A stretch of DNA of 64,000 nt from DATMER01 sp040349255. Lineage in GTDB: Bacteria > Acidobacteriota > Thermoanaerobaculia > Multivoradales > UBA5704. The stretch covers positions 1-64,000 of the forward strand of contig JBEQUE010000206.1 in NCBI GenBank assembly GCA_040349255.1, given 5' to 3'. The translations under genes and the position numbers were made by a program. Below are positions 15,930-23,312 of the stretch, piece after piece. Every line of letters begins with the position of its first letter. Positions within the stretch are counted from its first letter, which is position 1. The notes beneath the pieces were generated by a model. The model was not told the origin of the DNA, ran no database searches, and worked only from the letters and a program-made list of their open reading frames with translations.

Positions 15930-15935
15930 ACTATA
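15930..15935 (-). promoter_or_regulatory. TATAGT -10 element of the secreted-peptide gene
   Basis: On the minus strand CCTATAGTGGGC places a -10 hexamer 34 nt before the SD-led ATG at 15895. It matches the architecture of the two TPR genes downstream. Confidence 0.4.
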
Positions 15936-15974
15936 GGCCAGCCGTCTCCGAAGAACGATTCAAGCATCCAAACA

Positions 15975-15998
15975 ACCGTCTAACAGACCATCTAACAG
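15975..15998. promoter_or_regulatory. Tandem 12-bp direct repeat, candidate activator site
   Basis: ACCGTCTAACAG and ACCATCTAACAG lie back to back and match at 11 of 12 positions. They sit 40-63 bp upstream of the TATAGT of the peptide gene. A more degenerate third copy may precede them. A direct repeat at this distance is typical of an activator-binding site. Confidence 0.45.
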
Positions 15999-16077
15999 TT
16001 ATGAGTGTGGCATACAACCAAAAAGGAGCCGCTTCCCAAAAACATTGATAATCGGCTATGGCTGCGCTGGCCGGACG

Positions 16078-16099
16078 GTGTGCTAGTGTAGTCGTACAC
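16078..16099. promoter_or_regulatory. Partial palindrome before the GntR gene, candidate operator
   Basis: GTGTGC and GTACAC flank TAGTGTAGTC immediately before the ATG at 16102. The outer GTGT/ACAC dyad overlaps a possible TAGTGT -10. GntR/YtrA regulators usually repress their own ABC operon from such sites. Confidence 0.35.
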
Positions 16100-16101
16100 G
16101 T

Positions 16102-16518
16102 ATGAGCCGAAACCTCCGGATCGATCCCGCCGATTCCCGTCCGATCTGGCGGCAGATCGAGGAGGGCGTGCGGCATCTGGTCGCCTCCGGCGCGCTGCTC
16201 GCCGGAGCGCCGGTGCCGTCGGTGCGCGACCTCGCGCGCGACCTGCAGATCAATCCCGCGACGGTTTCGAAGGCCTACCAGCGGCTGACCGACGCCGGCG
16301 TGCTCGCGGTCCGGCGGGGCGAGGGGACCTACGTGAGCGACGCGCCGCCGAAGCTGCCGGACGCCGAGCGCAGCCGGCGGCTGCTCCAGGGCGCGCTGCG
16401 CTACGCCAGCCTGGCGGTGACGATCGGCGCCGGGCGGGACGAGGCCGCGGAGACGCTCGACGAGGCCTGGCGCACCCTGTTGAGCGGCGGAGCACCCGAA
16501 GAGGACACAGAGGAATGA
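16102..16518 (+). CDS. GntR-family transcriptional regulator, YtrA subfamily
   Basis: The 138-residue protein has the full GntR winged helix: PIWRQIEEGVRHLVASGALLAGAPVPSVRDLARDLQINPATVSKAYQRLTDAGVLAVRRGEGTYV. A short helical dimerisation tail of ~60 residues follows, which defines the YtrA group. These proteins repress adjacent ABC transporter genes until released by a ligand. Here the ATPase ATG overlaps its stop (ATGA) and the permease follows, so it is an autoregulated GntR-ABC operon. Confidence 0.92.
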   Translation: MSRNLRIDPADSRPIWRQIEEGVRHLVASGALLAGAPVPSVRDLARDLQINPATVSKAYQRLTDAGVLAVRRGEGTYVSDAPPKLPDAERSRRLLQGALRYASLAVTIGAGRDEAAETLDEAWRTLLSGGAPEEDTEE

Positions 16519-17399
16519 ATCTCGTCGACATCGAAGAGCTGACCGTCCGCTACGGCCGCCCCCGGACACCGTCCGTGCTCGACCGGGTCTCGCTCGCCGT
16601 GCCCGAGGGCTCGGTCTACGTGCTCGTCGGGCGCAACGGGGCGGGGAAGAGCTCCCTCGTGCGCTGCCTGCTCGGCGAGCAGCGGCCGGCTGCGGGCCGG
16701 GCGCTCCTCCTCGGCGGCGACGCCTGGCGCGAGCGGGCCCGGCTGCTGCGCGGGGTCGGCGTGGTGCCGGAGGAGCCCGACGCGCCGCCGTCCATGACCG
16801 CCCGCCAGCTCGCCCGCTTCTGCTCCGGTCTCTACGACTCCTGGGACGGCGCCGGCCTGTCCGAGCGCCTGAAGCGCTTCGGCGTGCCGGAGGACGTCCC
16901 GTTCGGCCAGCTCTCGAAGGGGCAGAAGGGGCACGTGCTCCTGTCGCTCTGCCTCGCCGGCTCGCCGCGGCTCCTGGTCCTGGACGACCCCACGCTCGGC
17001 CTCGACCCGGTGGCGCGGCGCGCGGTCTTCGACGAGCTGATCGTCGACCTCTCCGAGCGCGGCACCACGGTCTTCCTGACCAGCCACGACCTGGCCGGGG
17101 TCGAGGGGATCGCCGACCGGATCGGCCTGCTCCAGGCGGGCCGGCTGGCGATCGACGAGGAGATGGAGACGCTCAAGCAGCGCTTCCGCCGGTTGCGGAT
17201 CTCCGGTGGGGCCGGTCCCGTGCCGGGGATCGAGACTCTCCGGCCGGTCTCGACCGCGACCCGGGCCTGGGGCTGGGAGGCGGTGGTCTCGGCCTGGGAC
17301 GAGGACCGGCCGCCTTCCGGCCTGCCGGAGTCGGTCGAGGTCTCGGCGCTCACGCTGGAGGAGATCTTCCTTTCGCTGTCCACGGAGACCCCGCGATGA
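16515..17399 (+). CDS. ABC transporter ATP-binding protein
   Basis: The 294-residue ATPase has Walker A GRNGAGKSS, signature region LSKGQKGHVLLSLCLAG, Walker B RLLVLDDPTLGLDP and the H-loop LTSHD. Walker B carries Asp where Glu is usual (LDDP), so hydrolysis may be slow or altered. YtrB-like proteins of this type often show LDEP. It overlaps the GntR gene upstream and the permease gene downstream by 4 nt each. The last ~70 residues form an accessory domain. Confidence 0.92.
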   Translation: MNLVDIEELTVRYGRPRTPSVLDRVSLAVPEGSVYVLVGRNGAGKSSLVRCLLGEQRPAAGRALLLGGDAWRERARLLRGVGVVPEEPDAPPSMTARQLARFCSGLYDSWDGAGLSERLKRFGVPEDVPFGQLSKGQKGHVLLSLCLAGSPRLLVLDDPTLGLDPVARRAVFDELIVDLSERGTTVFLTSHDLAGVEGIADRIGLLQAGRLAIDEEMETLKQRFRRLRISGGAGPVPGIETLRPVSTATRAWGWEAVVSAWDEDRPPSGLPESVEVSALTLEEIFLSLSTETPR

Positions 17400-19321
17400 G
17401 GGCGTTCGTCGCCGTCCTGCGCCGCGAGCTGGCCGAGCGCTGGCTGATCCCGGTGGCCGCGCTCCTGCTCGGGCTCGCGCCGCTCGCGGCCCCGCTCCTG
17501 CCGATCGCGGGCTTCCGCGGACCGGAGCTGCGCTCCGGCACCGCGCTCGCTCTCGCCCTGATCGCGAGCTGCCTGCTCGCCGTGGTGCTCGGCAGCTCGA
17601 TCCTGGCGCGCGACCTGAGCGAGAGGCGGCTCGGCTTCTACTTCTCCCGGCCGCTGCCGGCCTGGACGATCTGGGCCGGGAAGATGGCGGCGGCGTTCGT
17701 CCTCGCCCTCGGCTCGGGGCTCCTGATCGTGCTGCCCTGCCTGCTGCTCGGCGACCGACTCGACCCCTCCGGCCTGTTCTGGAAGGTCGGTCTGGCGGAC
17801 AACGTCGGTCTGTGGGCGGCGGGCGTGAGCCTGCTGATCCTGCTCTCGAACGCCGCCGCGGTCATGTTCCGGTCGCGCTCGCCCTGGCTGCTCCTCGACC
17901 TCGGCGCCGCCGCCCTGCTGAGCGCCCTGCTGTGGGTGGAGATGGACCGCCTGTCCGTGGCAGGCGCGTACGGCGCCGTGATGCAGATCCAGGTCGGGCT
18001 GCTCGCCGTCCTGGCCCTGGCCCTGGCGGCGGCCAGCGCGGTCCAGGTCCTCCGCGCCCGGACCGATCTGCGCCTCGGCCATCGCCTGCTCTCCCTCACC
18101 CTGTGGGGCCTGCTCGGGCTCGCGACGATCGCGGTCGCCCTGTACGGCCGCTGGATCCTCGCCGCCGGTCCCGAGGACGTGATCGCCTTCCGTTTCGTCC
18201 AGCCGGCTCCGGCCGGCACCTGGGTGGCCCTCGCGGGACCGGTCGGGCGGTGTCCCGGCTTCGAGCCGCTCTTCCTCCTCGACACCCGCTCGGGCCGGTC
18301 CTTCCGGATCCCGTCGTCGGTCTGGGACTACGGGCTCTGGAACGGCCCGGTGTTCTCCCGGGATGGCCGGCGCGCGGTCTGGCTGGAGCCCGAGGGCCGC
18401 CGGCGGTCTCCCCTGTACGCCCGCTGGCTGGACCTGGACCGGCCCGGAGCGCGCCCGTCCCCGGCTCCGATCCAGTTCGACGAGAGCGCTCCCCGCGGGC
18501 TCGCCCTGTCGGGCGACGGGCGGCGGCTCGCCGCCATCCAGCGGGAGCGCATCCTCGTGATGGACCTGGTCACGGGGCGGAACCTGGCGGCGGTGCCTGT
18601 GCCTCCCGGCCGGGCGCTCTGGGAGGACCGGCTGCGCTTCCTGGATTCCGGGGCCCTGCGCTTCTACGGCATCCGGGCGGCCGGCGAAGGGGAGGGGGAG
18701 GGCGATCTCCGGGTGATCGACGTCGATCCGGGCACCGGCAAGGTCCTGCGCTCCCTGTCCACCCCGGCTCCCGGCGAGTGGGCCACGATGCTCAGCCCGG
18801 ACGGCAACCGGCTGCTCCTCGCCACGCGCGACCTCTCGTTCACGACCTCGCACGTCCGGGTCGTGGACCTGAGGACCGGGGCGTCGTCGCCTTCGATCCC
18901 GGTGCAGCGGGTGACCGGCGGCGCCGACTTCCTGGGCGACGACCGGGTGCTGGTCTCGGAGCACGCCGGAGGCCGGATGATCCTGCGGCTCCTCGACCTC
19001 CAGGGGGTCGAGCGGCGCCGGTTCGAGATCCCGGCGGACCGCCTGCGGATCGGCGGCCGGCCGGCGCCCGGGCTCCTGGCGATCTCGATCCTGCCGCCGG
19101 GCTCCCGCAACGACTGGCTCTCGCGGCGCTCCCTCCTGCTGGACCTGGACCGCGGAACGTGGCGGCCCCTCGCCGACGGGATGGTGCCGGTGGCCTGGAG
19201 CCACCTGACGCCCGGCAGCCTCGGCACGAGACTGTTCTTCCAGAACGAGGGCGGGCTCTTCGAGGTGGACCCGGCGACCGGCCACCGGCGGGTGATCCTG
19301 CAGCCCGAAGAGAAGAGATGA
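17396..19321 (+). CDS. ABC-2 type permease fused to a C-terminal beta-propeller-like domain
   Basis: This 641-residue protein is much longer than a normal ABC-2 permease. About six hydrophobic segments occupy residues ~15-265, with the segment ARDLSERRLGFYFSRPLPAWTIWAGK typical of ABC-2 permeases. From ~280 onward it is soluble and made of repeated beta blades with WD40/TolB-like turns (PVFSRDGRRAVWLEPEGRR, LALSGDGRRLAAIQRERILVMDL, ATMLSPDGNRLLLATRDL). The soluble half likely faces outside and could sense a ligand or cell-wall component. It is the partner of the ATPase encoded upstream. Confidence 0.82.
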   Translation: MRAFVAVLRRELAERWLIPVAALLLGLAPLAAPLLPIAGFRGPELRSGTALALALIASCLLAVVLGSSILARDLSERRLGFYFSRPLPAWTIWAGKMAAAFVLALGSGLLIVLPCLLLGDRLDPSGLFWKVGLADNVGLWAAGVSLLILLSNAAAVMFRSRSPWLLLDLGAAALLSALLWVEMDRLSVAGAYGAVMQIQVGLLAVLALALAAASAVQVLRARTDLRLGHRLLSLTLWGLLGLATIAVALYGRWILAAGPEDVIAFRFVQPAPAGTWVALAGPVGRCPGFEPLFLLDTRSGRSFRIPSSVWDYGLWNGPVFSRDGRRAVWLEPEGRRRSPLYARWLDLDRPGARPSPAPIQFDESAPRGLALSGDGRRLAAIQRERILVMDLVTGRNLAAVPVPPGRALWEDRLRFLDSGALRFYGIRAAGEGEGEGDLRVIDVDPGTGKVLRSLSTPAPGEWATMLSPDGNRLLLATRDLSFTTSHVRVVDLRTGASSPSIPVQRVTGGADFLGDDRVLVSEHAGGRMILRLLDLQGVERRRFEIPADRLRIGGRPAPGLLAISILPPGSRNDWLSRRSLLLDLDRGTWRPLADGMVPVAWSHLTPGSLGTRLFFQNEGGLFEVDPATGHRRVILQPEEKR

Positions 19322-19322
19322 C

Positions 19323-19571
19323 GTGGCGTTCCTCTATCTCCTGCGCTGCGGCGACGGCTCGCTCTACACCGGCATCGCGCTCGACCTCGAGCGCCGGCTG
19401 GCGCAGCACCGGTCGGGCCGGGCGTCGCGCTACACCCGCTCGCGGCTGCCGGTCGAGCTGGTCTGGTTCCGGGAGGTGGAGACCTGGAGCGCCGCTCTCC
19501 GCGAGGAGGCGCGGATCAAGCGCCTGAGCCGAGCCCGCAAGGAGGCCCTGGTGAGCCGGGGCGACGCGTGA
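19323..19571 (+). CDS. GIY-YIG domain protein (UPF0213-like)
   Basis: The 82-residue protein is a minimal GIY-YIG domain: FLYLLRCGDGSLYTGIALDLERRLAQHRSGRASRYTRSRLPVELVW. The YLLRC...YTGIA core, the Arg of ERRL and the terminal Glu of EEARIKRLSRARKEALV are visible. Small stand-alone members are thought to act on nucleic acids, but their role is unclear. The GTG start lies 2 nt past the permease stop, and the 3' end overlaps the next gene by 4 nt, so it sits in one long transcript. Confidence 0.85.
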   Translation: MAFLYLLRCGDGSLYTGIALDLERRLAQHRSGRASRYTRSRLPVELVWFREVETWSAALREEARIKRLSRARKEALVSRGDA

Positions 19572-21061
19572 CGGAGCGCCGGCTCTTCTGGGGCCTGGTC
19601 GCGCTCCTGCTGATCCCGGTCTGGTCCGTGGGCTACTTCCCGACCACGGACGGCCCCAGCCACGTCTACAACGCCTGGATCCTCCGCCAGTACGGCAACG
19701 TCCAGGAGTACCCGCTCTTCCAGCAGTACTACGAGATCGACTGGCGGCCGATCCCGAACTGGCTGAGCCACGCCGCGCTGGCCCTCCTGATGTTTCCGTT
19801 CGACCCGCGGACCGCCGAGAAGCTGCTCGTGAGCGGCTACGTGGTGCTGCTCGCCGGTGCCGCCCGCTTCCTGGCCGGCTCGGTTGATCTGGAAAAGCGT
19901 CCGGAGAAACGCTGGCTCGCGTGGCTGGCCCTGCCTCTGATCTACAACCAGCTCCTGCACCTGGGCTTCTACGGCTTCTGCCTGAGCGTCGGCCTCTGCC
20001 TGCTCGCGGTCGGGACCTGGTGGCGGCACCGGGACCGGCCAGGCCCTGGGCTCGCGGTGAAGCTCAACCTTCTCCTCCTGCTCTGCTGGTTCTCCCACAT
20101 CGTCTCTCTGGTGCTGGCGCTGGCCTCGATCGGCGTGCTCTGGCTGGTCACCCTCCGCGGCCGGCCCTTCAAACGCCACCTCCTGCACGTCCTGATCCTC
20201 GCTCCGCAGGTCGTCCTGCCGCTCTGGTTCGTCCAGGCGCAGGGCGGCGTGACCACTCCGGCAGGGCCGGGCTCGCGGGGCCTCTGGCTCTCTCTTCTCG
20301 GCCTCCGCGTCCTCTACCGGTTCGGCCGGGAGCAGGTCTGGATCGGGATCGCGGTGGCCGTGCTCTTCCTGGTCCTGGCCGCTCTCACGCTGGTCGGGAG
20401 GAAGACCTGGCGCGAGGAGGACGGCTTCCTCATCGCCGCCCTGCTCGCGGTCGTCCTCTACTTCGTGAGCCCCGAGGGCATCGCGGGCGGCCTCCTGATG
20501 AAGAGCCGGCTGAGCCTCTACCCCTGGCTCCTCCTGATCCCCTGGCTGGCGCCGCGGCTCGGAGACCGTGGACGGACGGCCGTGCTCGCGGCCATCGGGA
20601 TCGTCACCGTCTTCCAGATCACGATGCTGGTCCACTGGTACCGCCTCCTCCAGCCGGAGATCCGCGAATTCCTGGCCGCCGCGGAGCCGATCGAGCCCGA
20701 CAGCCGGGTCCTGCCCCTGGTGTTCAGGCGCAACGCGGCCTCCCTGCCGGTCGACGTGCTCGGCCACGCGCTCGGCTGGGTGGACGCGGAGAAGGGGCTC
20801 GTGGACTGGGGGAACTACGAGGCCATGACCGGACACTTCCCGGTCCGCTTCCGGCCGGAGACGGGTTTGTCTGACATCTATGCCCTGGAAGCCCATCCGG
20901 GCGAGCTGAACATCCGGGCCTACAAGAGCAGGACCGATTACGTCTTCACCTGGAGGATGCCGCCGGGCTCGCGCATGAACCGGGTTCTCGGCCAGCAGTT
21001 CAAGCCCCTGGCCGAGCAGGGCCCCGCGCGCGTCTACAGAAGAAAAGGAAGGAAGAGCTAG
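19568..21061 (+). CDS. Polytopic membrane protein, GT-C glycosyltransferase-like
   Basis: The 497-residue protein has about ten hydrophobic helices and a soluble C-terminal stretch of ~130 residues. The first extracytoplasmic loop carries the acidic motif YFPTTDGPSHVYNAWILRQY, placed where GT-C enzymes hold their catalytic acidic residues. No family-level assignment is possible. A role in transferring sugars from a lipid carrier is an inference. The start overlaps the GIY-YIG gene by 4 nt. Confidence 0.6.
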   Translation: MTERRLFWGLVALLLIPVWSVGYFPTTDGPSHVYNAWILRQYGNVQEYPLFQQYYEIDWRPIPNWLSHAALALLMFPFDPRTAEKLLVSGYVVLLAGAARFLAGSVDLEKRPEKRWLAWLALPLIYNQLLHLGFYGFCLSVGLCLLAVGTWWRHRDRPGPGLAVKLNLLLLLCWFSHIVSLVLALASIGVLWLVTLRGRPFKRHLLHVLILAPQVVLPLWFVQAQGGVTTPAGPGSRGLWLSLLGLRVLYRFGREQVWIGIAVAVLFLVLAALTLVGRKTWREEDGFLIAALLAVVLYFVSPEGIAGGLLMKSRLSLYPWLLLIPWLAPRLGDRGRTAVLAAIGIVTVFQITMLVHWYRLLQPEIREFLAAAEPIEPDSRVLPLVFRRNAASLPVDVLGHALGWVDAEKGLVDWGNYEAMTGHFPVRFRPETGLSDIYALEAHPGELNIRAYKSRTDYVFTWRMPPGSRMNRVLGQQFKPLAEQGPARVYRRKGRKS

Positions 21062-21064
21062 ACT
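21059..21064 (+). promoter_or_regulatory. Putative -10 (TAGACT) before the exeA-like gene
   Basis: TAGACT overlaps the stop of the membrane-protein gene and ends 8 nt before the ATG at 21073. The intervening GCCCCCG is not a ribosome-binding site. Confidence 0.4.
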
Positions 21065-21072
21065 AGCCCCCG

Positions 21073-21882
21073 ATGTACAACGACTTCTACGGCCTCAGCG
21101 AGGCGCCGTTCAACATCACGCCGGACCCGCGCTTCCTCTTCTTCAGCGACCGCCATCGCGAGGCGTACAACCACATCCTGTTCGGGTTGCGCGAGCGGAA
21201 GGGGTTCATCCAGCTCACCGGCGAGGTCGGGGCCGGCAAGACCACCGTCTGCCGCGCCCTGCTCGAAGAGCTGGGGCCGCAGTACCGGACGGCGCTCATC
21301 CTCAACCCCTGTCTGACCGGCGACCAGCTCCTGCGCTCCATCCTGATCGAGCTGGGGCTGGAGCCGTCCGACGACCGGGTGGCCTGCCTCCAGCGGCTCA
21401 ACCAGTACCTTCTCGACCAGCTCGCCGAGGGCAACGACGTCGTCCTCCTGATCGACGAGGCCCAGGATCTCGACTTCGATCTCCTGGAGCAGATCCGCCT
21501 GCTGTCCAACCTGGAGACCGACCAGCGCAAGCTCCTCCAGATCGTCCTCCTCGGCCAGCCCGAGCTGCGCGACAAGCTGAACGACTCCCGCCTGCGCCAG
21601 CTCCGGCAGCGGATCACGGTGCGCTACCACCTGGAGCCGCTCTCGCGCCGCGAGACGGAGCAGTACATCCAGCACCGGCTGCAGGTGGCCGGGGCGAACG
21701 GCAGCCCGAGCTTCAGCCGCTGGGCGGTCGGCGGCATCCATCGCTACTCCGGAGGCGTGCCGCGGCTGGTCAACGCCGTCTGCGACAAGGCGCTGCTCTG
21801 CGGCTACGTGACCGGCGACGACCACCTGACCTGGCGGCACATCCGGCGGGCGATCCGCGAGCTGGAAGGGGACTTCTCATGA
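21073..21882 (+). CDS. ExeA/GspA-like AAA+ ATPase
   Basis: The 269-residue ATPase starts MYNDFYGLSEAPFNITPDPRFLF, the hallmark of ExeA/MshM-type proteins. It shows Walker A GEVGAGKTT, Walker B VVLLIDEAQDL, sensor segment IVLLGQPELRDKL, and the arginine region RQRITVRYHLEPLSRRET. ExeA proteins work with ExeB in type II secretion to place the secretin in the cell wall. Here the C-terminal membrane and peptidoglycan-binding part of long ExeA proteins is absent. It overlaps a GspB-like gene by 4 nt, which supports the assignment. Confidence 0.85.
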   Translation: MYNDFYGLSEAPFNITPDPRFLFFSDRHREAYNHILFGLRERKGFIQLTGEVGAGKTTVCRALLEELGPQYRTALILNPCLTGDQLLRSILIELGLEPSDDRVACLQRLNQYLLDQLAEGNDVVLLIDEAQDLDFDLLEQIRLLSNLETDQRKLLQIVLLGQPELRDKLNDSRLRQLRQRITVRYHLEPLSRRETEQYIQHRLQVAGANGSPSFSRWAVGGIHRYSGGVPRLVNAVCDKALLCGYVTGDDHLTWRHIRRAIRELEGDFS

Positions 21883-22595
21883 GCCTGATCGACGAGGCGC
21901 TGCGCCGGGCGCGGCAGGAAGCCGCCCGCCAGGACGCCGCCCGCCGAGACGACCGCTACCGCCAGGTGCCGGTGCTCCCGCCGTCGGCGGCGAGGAGACC
22001 CAGCCGGTCCGGCCGTCCGATGCTGATCGCCGTCGCCGTGGCCCTCTGCATTGTGGCCGGGATCGGGATCGGCGTGCTCCTGGGACGGAACCGCGGCGAG
22101 GAGACAACCGTCGCCGCCGAAGCCACCGCGACGCCTGTCGAAAGCGCTCCACCCCTGGAGACCCCGAGGCCGCAGATCGTCGTGGAGGAGACGCCGGAGC
22201 CAGCCCTGGAGACACCCATCCCGGAGACGCCGGCTCCGACGCCGACTCCCGCGCCCGAGCCTCCTCCCCGCCAGGAGCTGCCGGCCGCGGAAGCCGAGCC
22301 CGTCGATCCTCCGCCGGCGCTCGACGCGACTCCCGCTCCGATGCCGGCTCCGGAACCCGCCGCTCCGGCCCCGGCGCCGGAGATCCGCACCTACGTCCGC
22401 GAGGTTCCGCTGCCCGACGGCGGCTCTCTGCGGCTGAACGGCATCGCCTTCTCGTCGGACCGGCCCGTGGCGCTGATCGACGACCGGGTCCTCGGGGTGG
22501 GAGAGAGCTATCGGGGCTTCCTCGTCGCCGACATCCAGGCCGGCCAAGTGGAGCTGCAGGGCAACGGCATGACCGTGAGAGTGAGCCTCAAATGA
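21879..22595 (+). CDS. GspB-like type II secretion assembly protein
   Basis: The 238-residue protein has a short cytoplasmic head (MSLIDEALRRARQEAARQDAARR) and one membrane helix at about residues 47-66. A long Pro/Ala/Glu-rich periplasmic linker follows to about 165. The C-terminal ~65-residue domain (LPDGGSLRLNGIAFSSDRPVALIDDRVLGVGESYRGFLV) matches the GspB/T2SSB type. It pairs with the overlapping ExeA-like ATPase. No other type II secretion genes are in the window. Confidence 0.8.
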   Translation: MSLIDEALRRARQEAARQDAARRDDRYRQVPVLPPSAARRPSRSGRPMLIAVAVALCIVAGIGIGVLLGRNRGEETTVAAEATATPVESAPPLETPRPQIVVEETPEPALETPIPETPAPTPTPAPEPPPRQELPAAEAEPVDPPPALDATPAPMPAPEPAAPAPAPEIRTYVREVPLPDGGSLRLNGIAFSSDRPVALIDDRVLGVGESYRGFLVADIQAGQVELQGNGMTVRVSLK

Positions 22596-23251
22596 CAGGA
22601 GAGCCCGCACCGTTCGAGGTCCGCCACGAGCTGCCCGGCTGGGAGCTGCTGTGGCTCCGTCTCCGGCTCAATCCCGGCCATGAAGACGAGCTCGCCGGCC
22701 TGCGCCGCGAGGTGGCCGAGGTGGCCCGGGCCAACTTCGAAGGCGAAGGCCTCTCGACCCATCCCACGGTCGCCGCGGTCCGCAAGCTGTTCCGCGCCGC
22801 CGGTTGCGACCCCACCCGCTACCGGCCGTCGTCCGAGGCGCTGATCCGGCGGCTGGTCAAGGGCGAGGACTTGCCGGTCATCCATCCGTTCGTGGACCTC
22901 AACAACTGCCTGTCCGTCGAGCTGGCCGTCCCCTGCTGCGCCTCGGCCGAGGGGACCTTCGCGCCGCCGGTCACCCTGCGCGCCGGCCGGCCGGGCGAGA
23001 CCGTCCAGTCGCTCCGCGGGCCGTTCAACCTCGAAGGCAAGCCGCTGATGGAGGACGGCCAGGGCCCGTTCAGCACGCCGATCACCGACAGCGAGCGCGT
23101 GCGGGTCGGGGAGGGGACCGAGCGGGTCTGGATCGTAGCCTACCTGCCGCAAGGCGTCGTCGATCCGGCCGACGCCCGGGCCCGCCTCGACGAGCTGCTG
23201 GCCAAGGCGCCGGTGGCCGAGGTGGAGCTGGCCGGCCTGTCGCGAGCATAG
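22592..23251 (+). CDS. B3/4 tRNA-binding domain protein
   Basis: The 219-residue protein resembles the stand-alone B3/B4 domain of the phenylalanyl-tRNA synthetase beta chain. Landmarks are HPTVAAVRKLFRAAGCDPTRYRPSSEALIRRLVKGEDLPVIHPFVDLNNCLSVE and the later GPFSTPITDSERVRV. In PheRS this domain edits mischarged tRNA; free-standing versions may act as trans-editing or unrelated enzymes. It overlaps gspB-like by 4 nt, a housekeeping add-on rather than an obvious functional partner. Confidence 0.85.
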   Translation: MTGEPAPFEVRHELPGWELLWLRLRLNPGHEDELAGLRREVAEVARANFEGEGLSTHPTVAAVRKLFRAAGCDPTRYRPSSEALIRRLVKGEDLPVIHPFVDLNNCLSVELAVPCCASAEGTFAPPVTLRAGRPGETVQSLRGPFNLEGKPLMEDGQGPFSTPITDSERVRVGEGTERVWIVAYLPQGVVDPADARARLDELLAKAPVAEVELAGLSRA

Positions 23252-23312
23252 GGTTTGCAGCTCAGCCGTGCCGAGGCTGGACGCCGGTTTCCGGGCGTCC
23301 GTACAACTTGGC

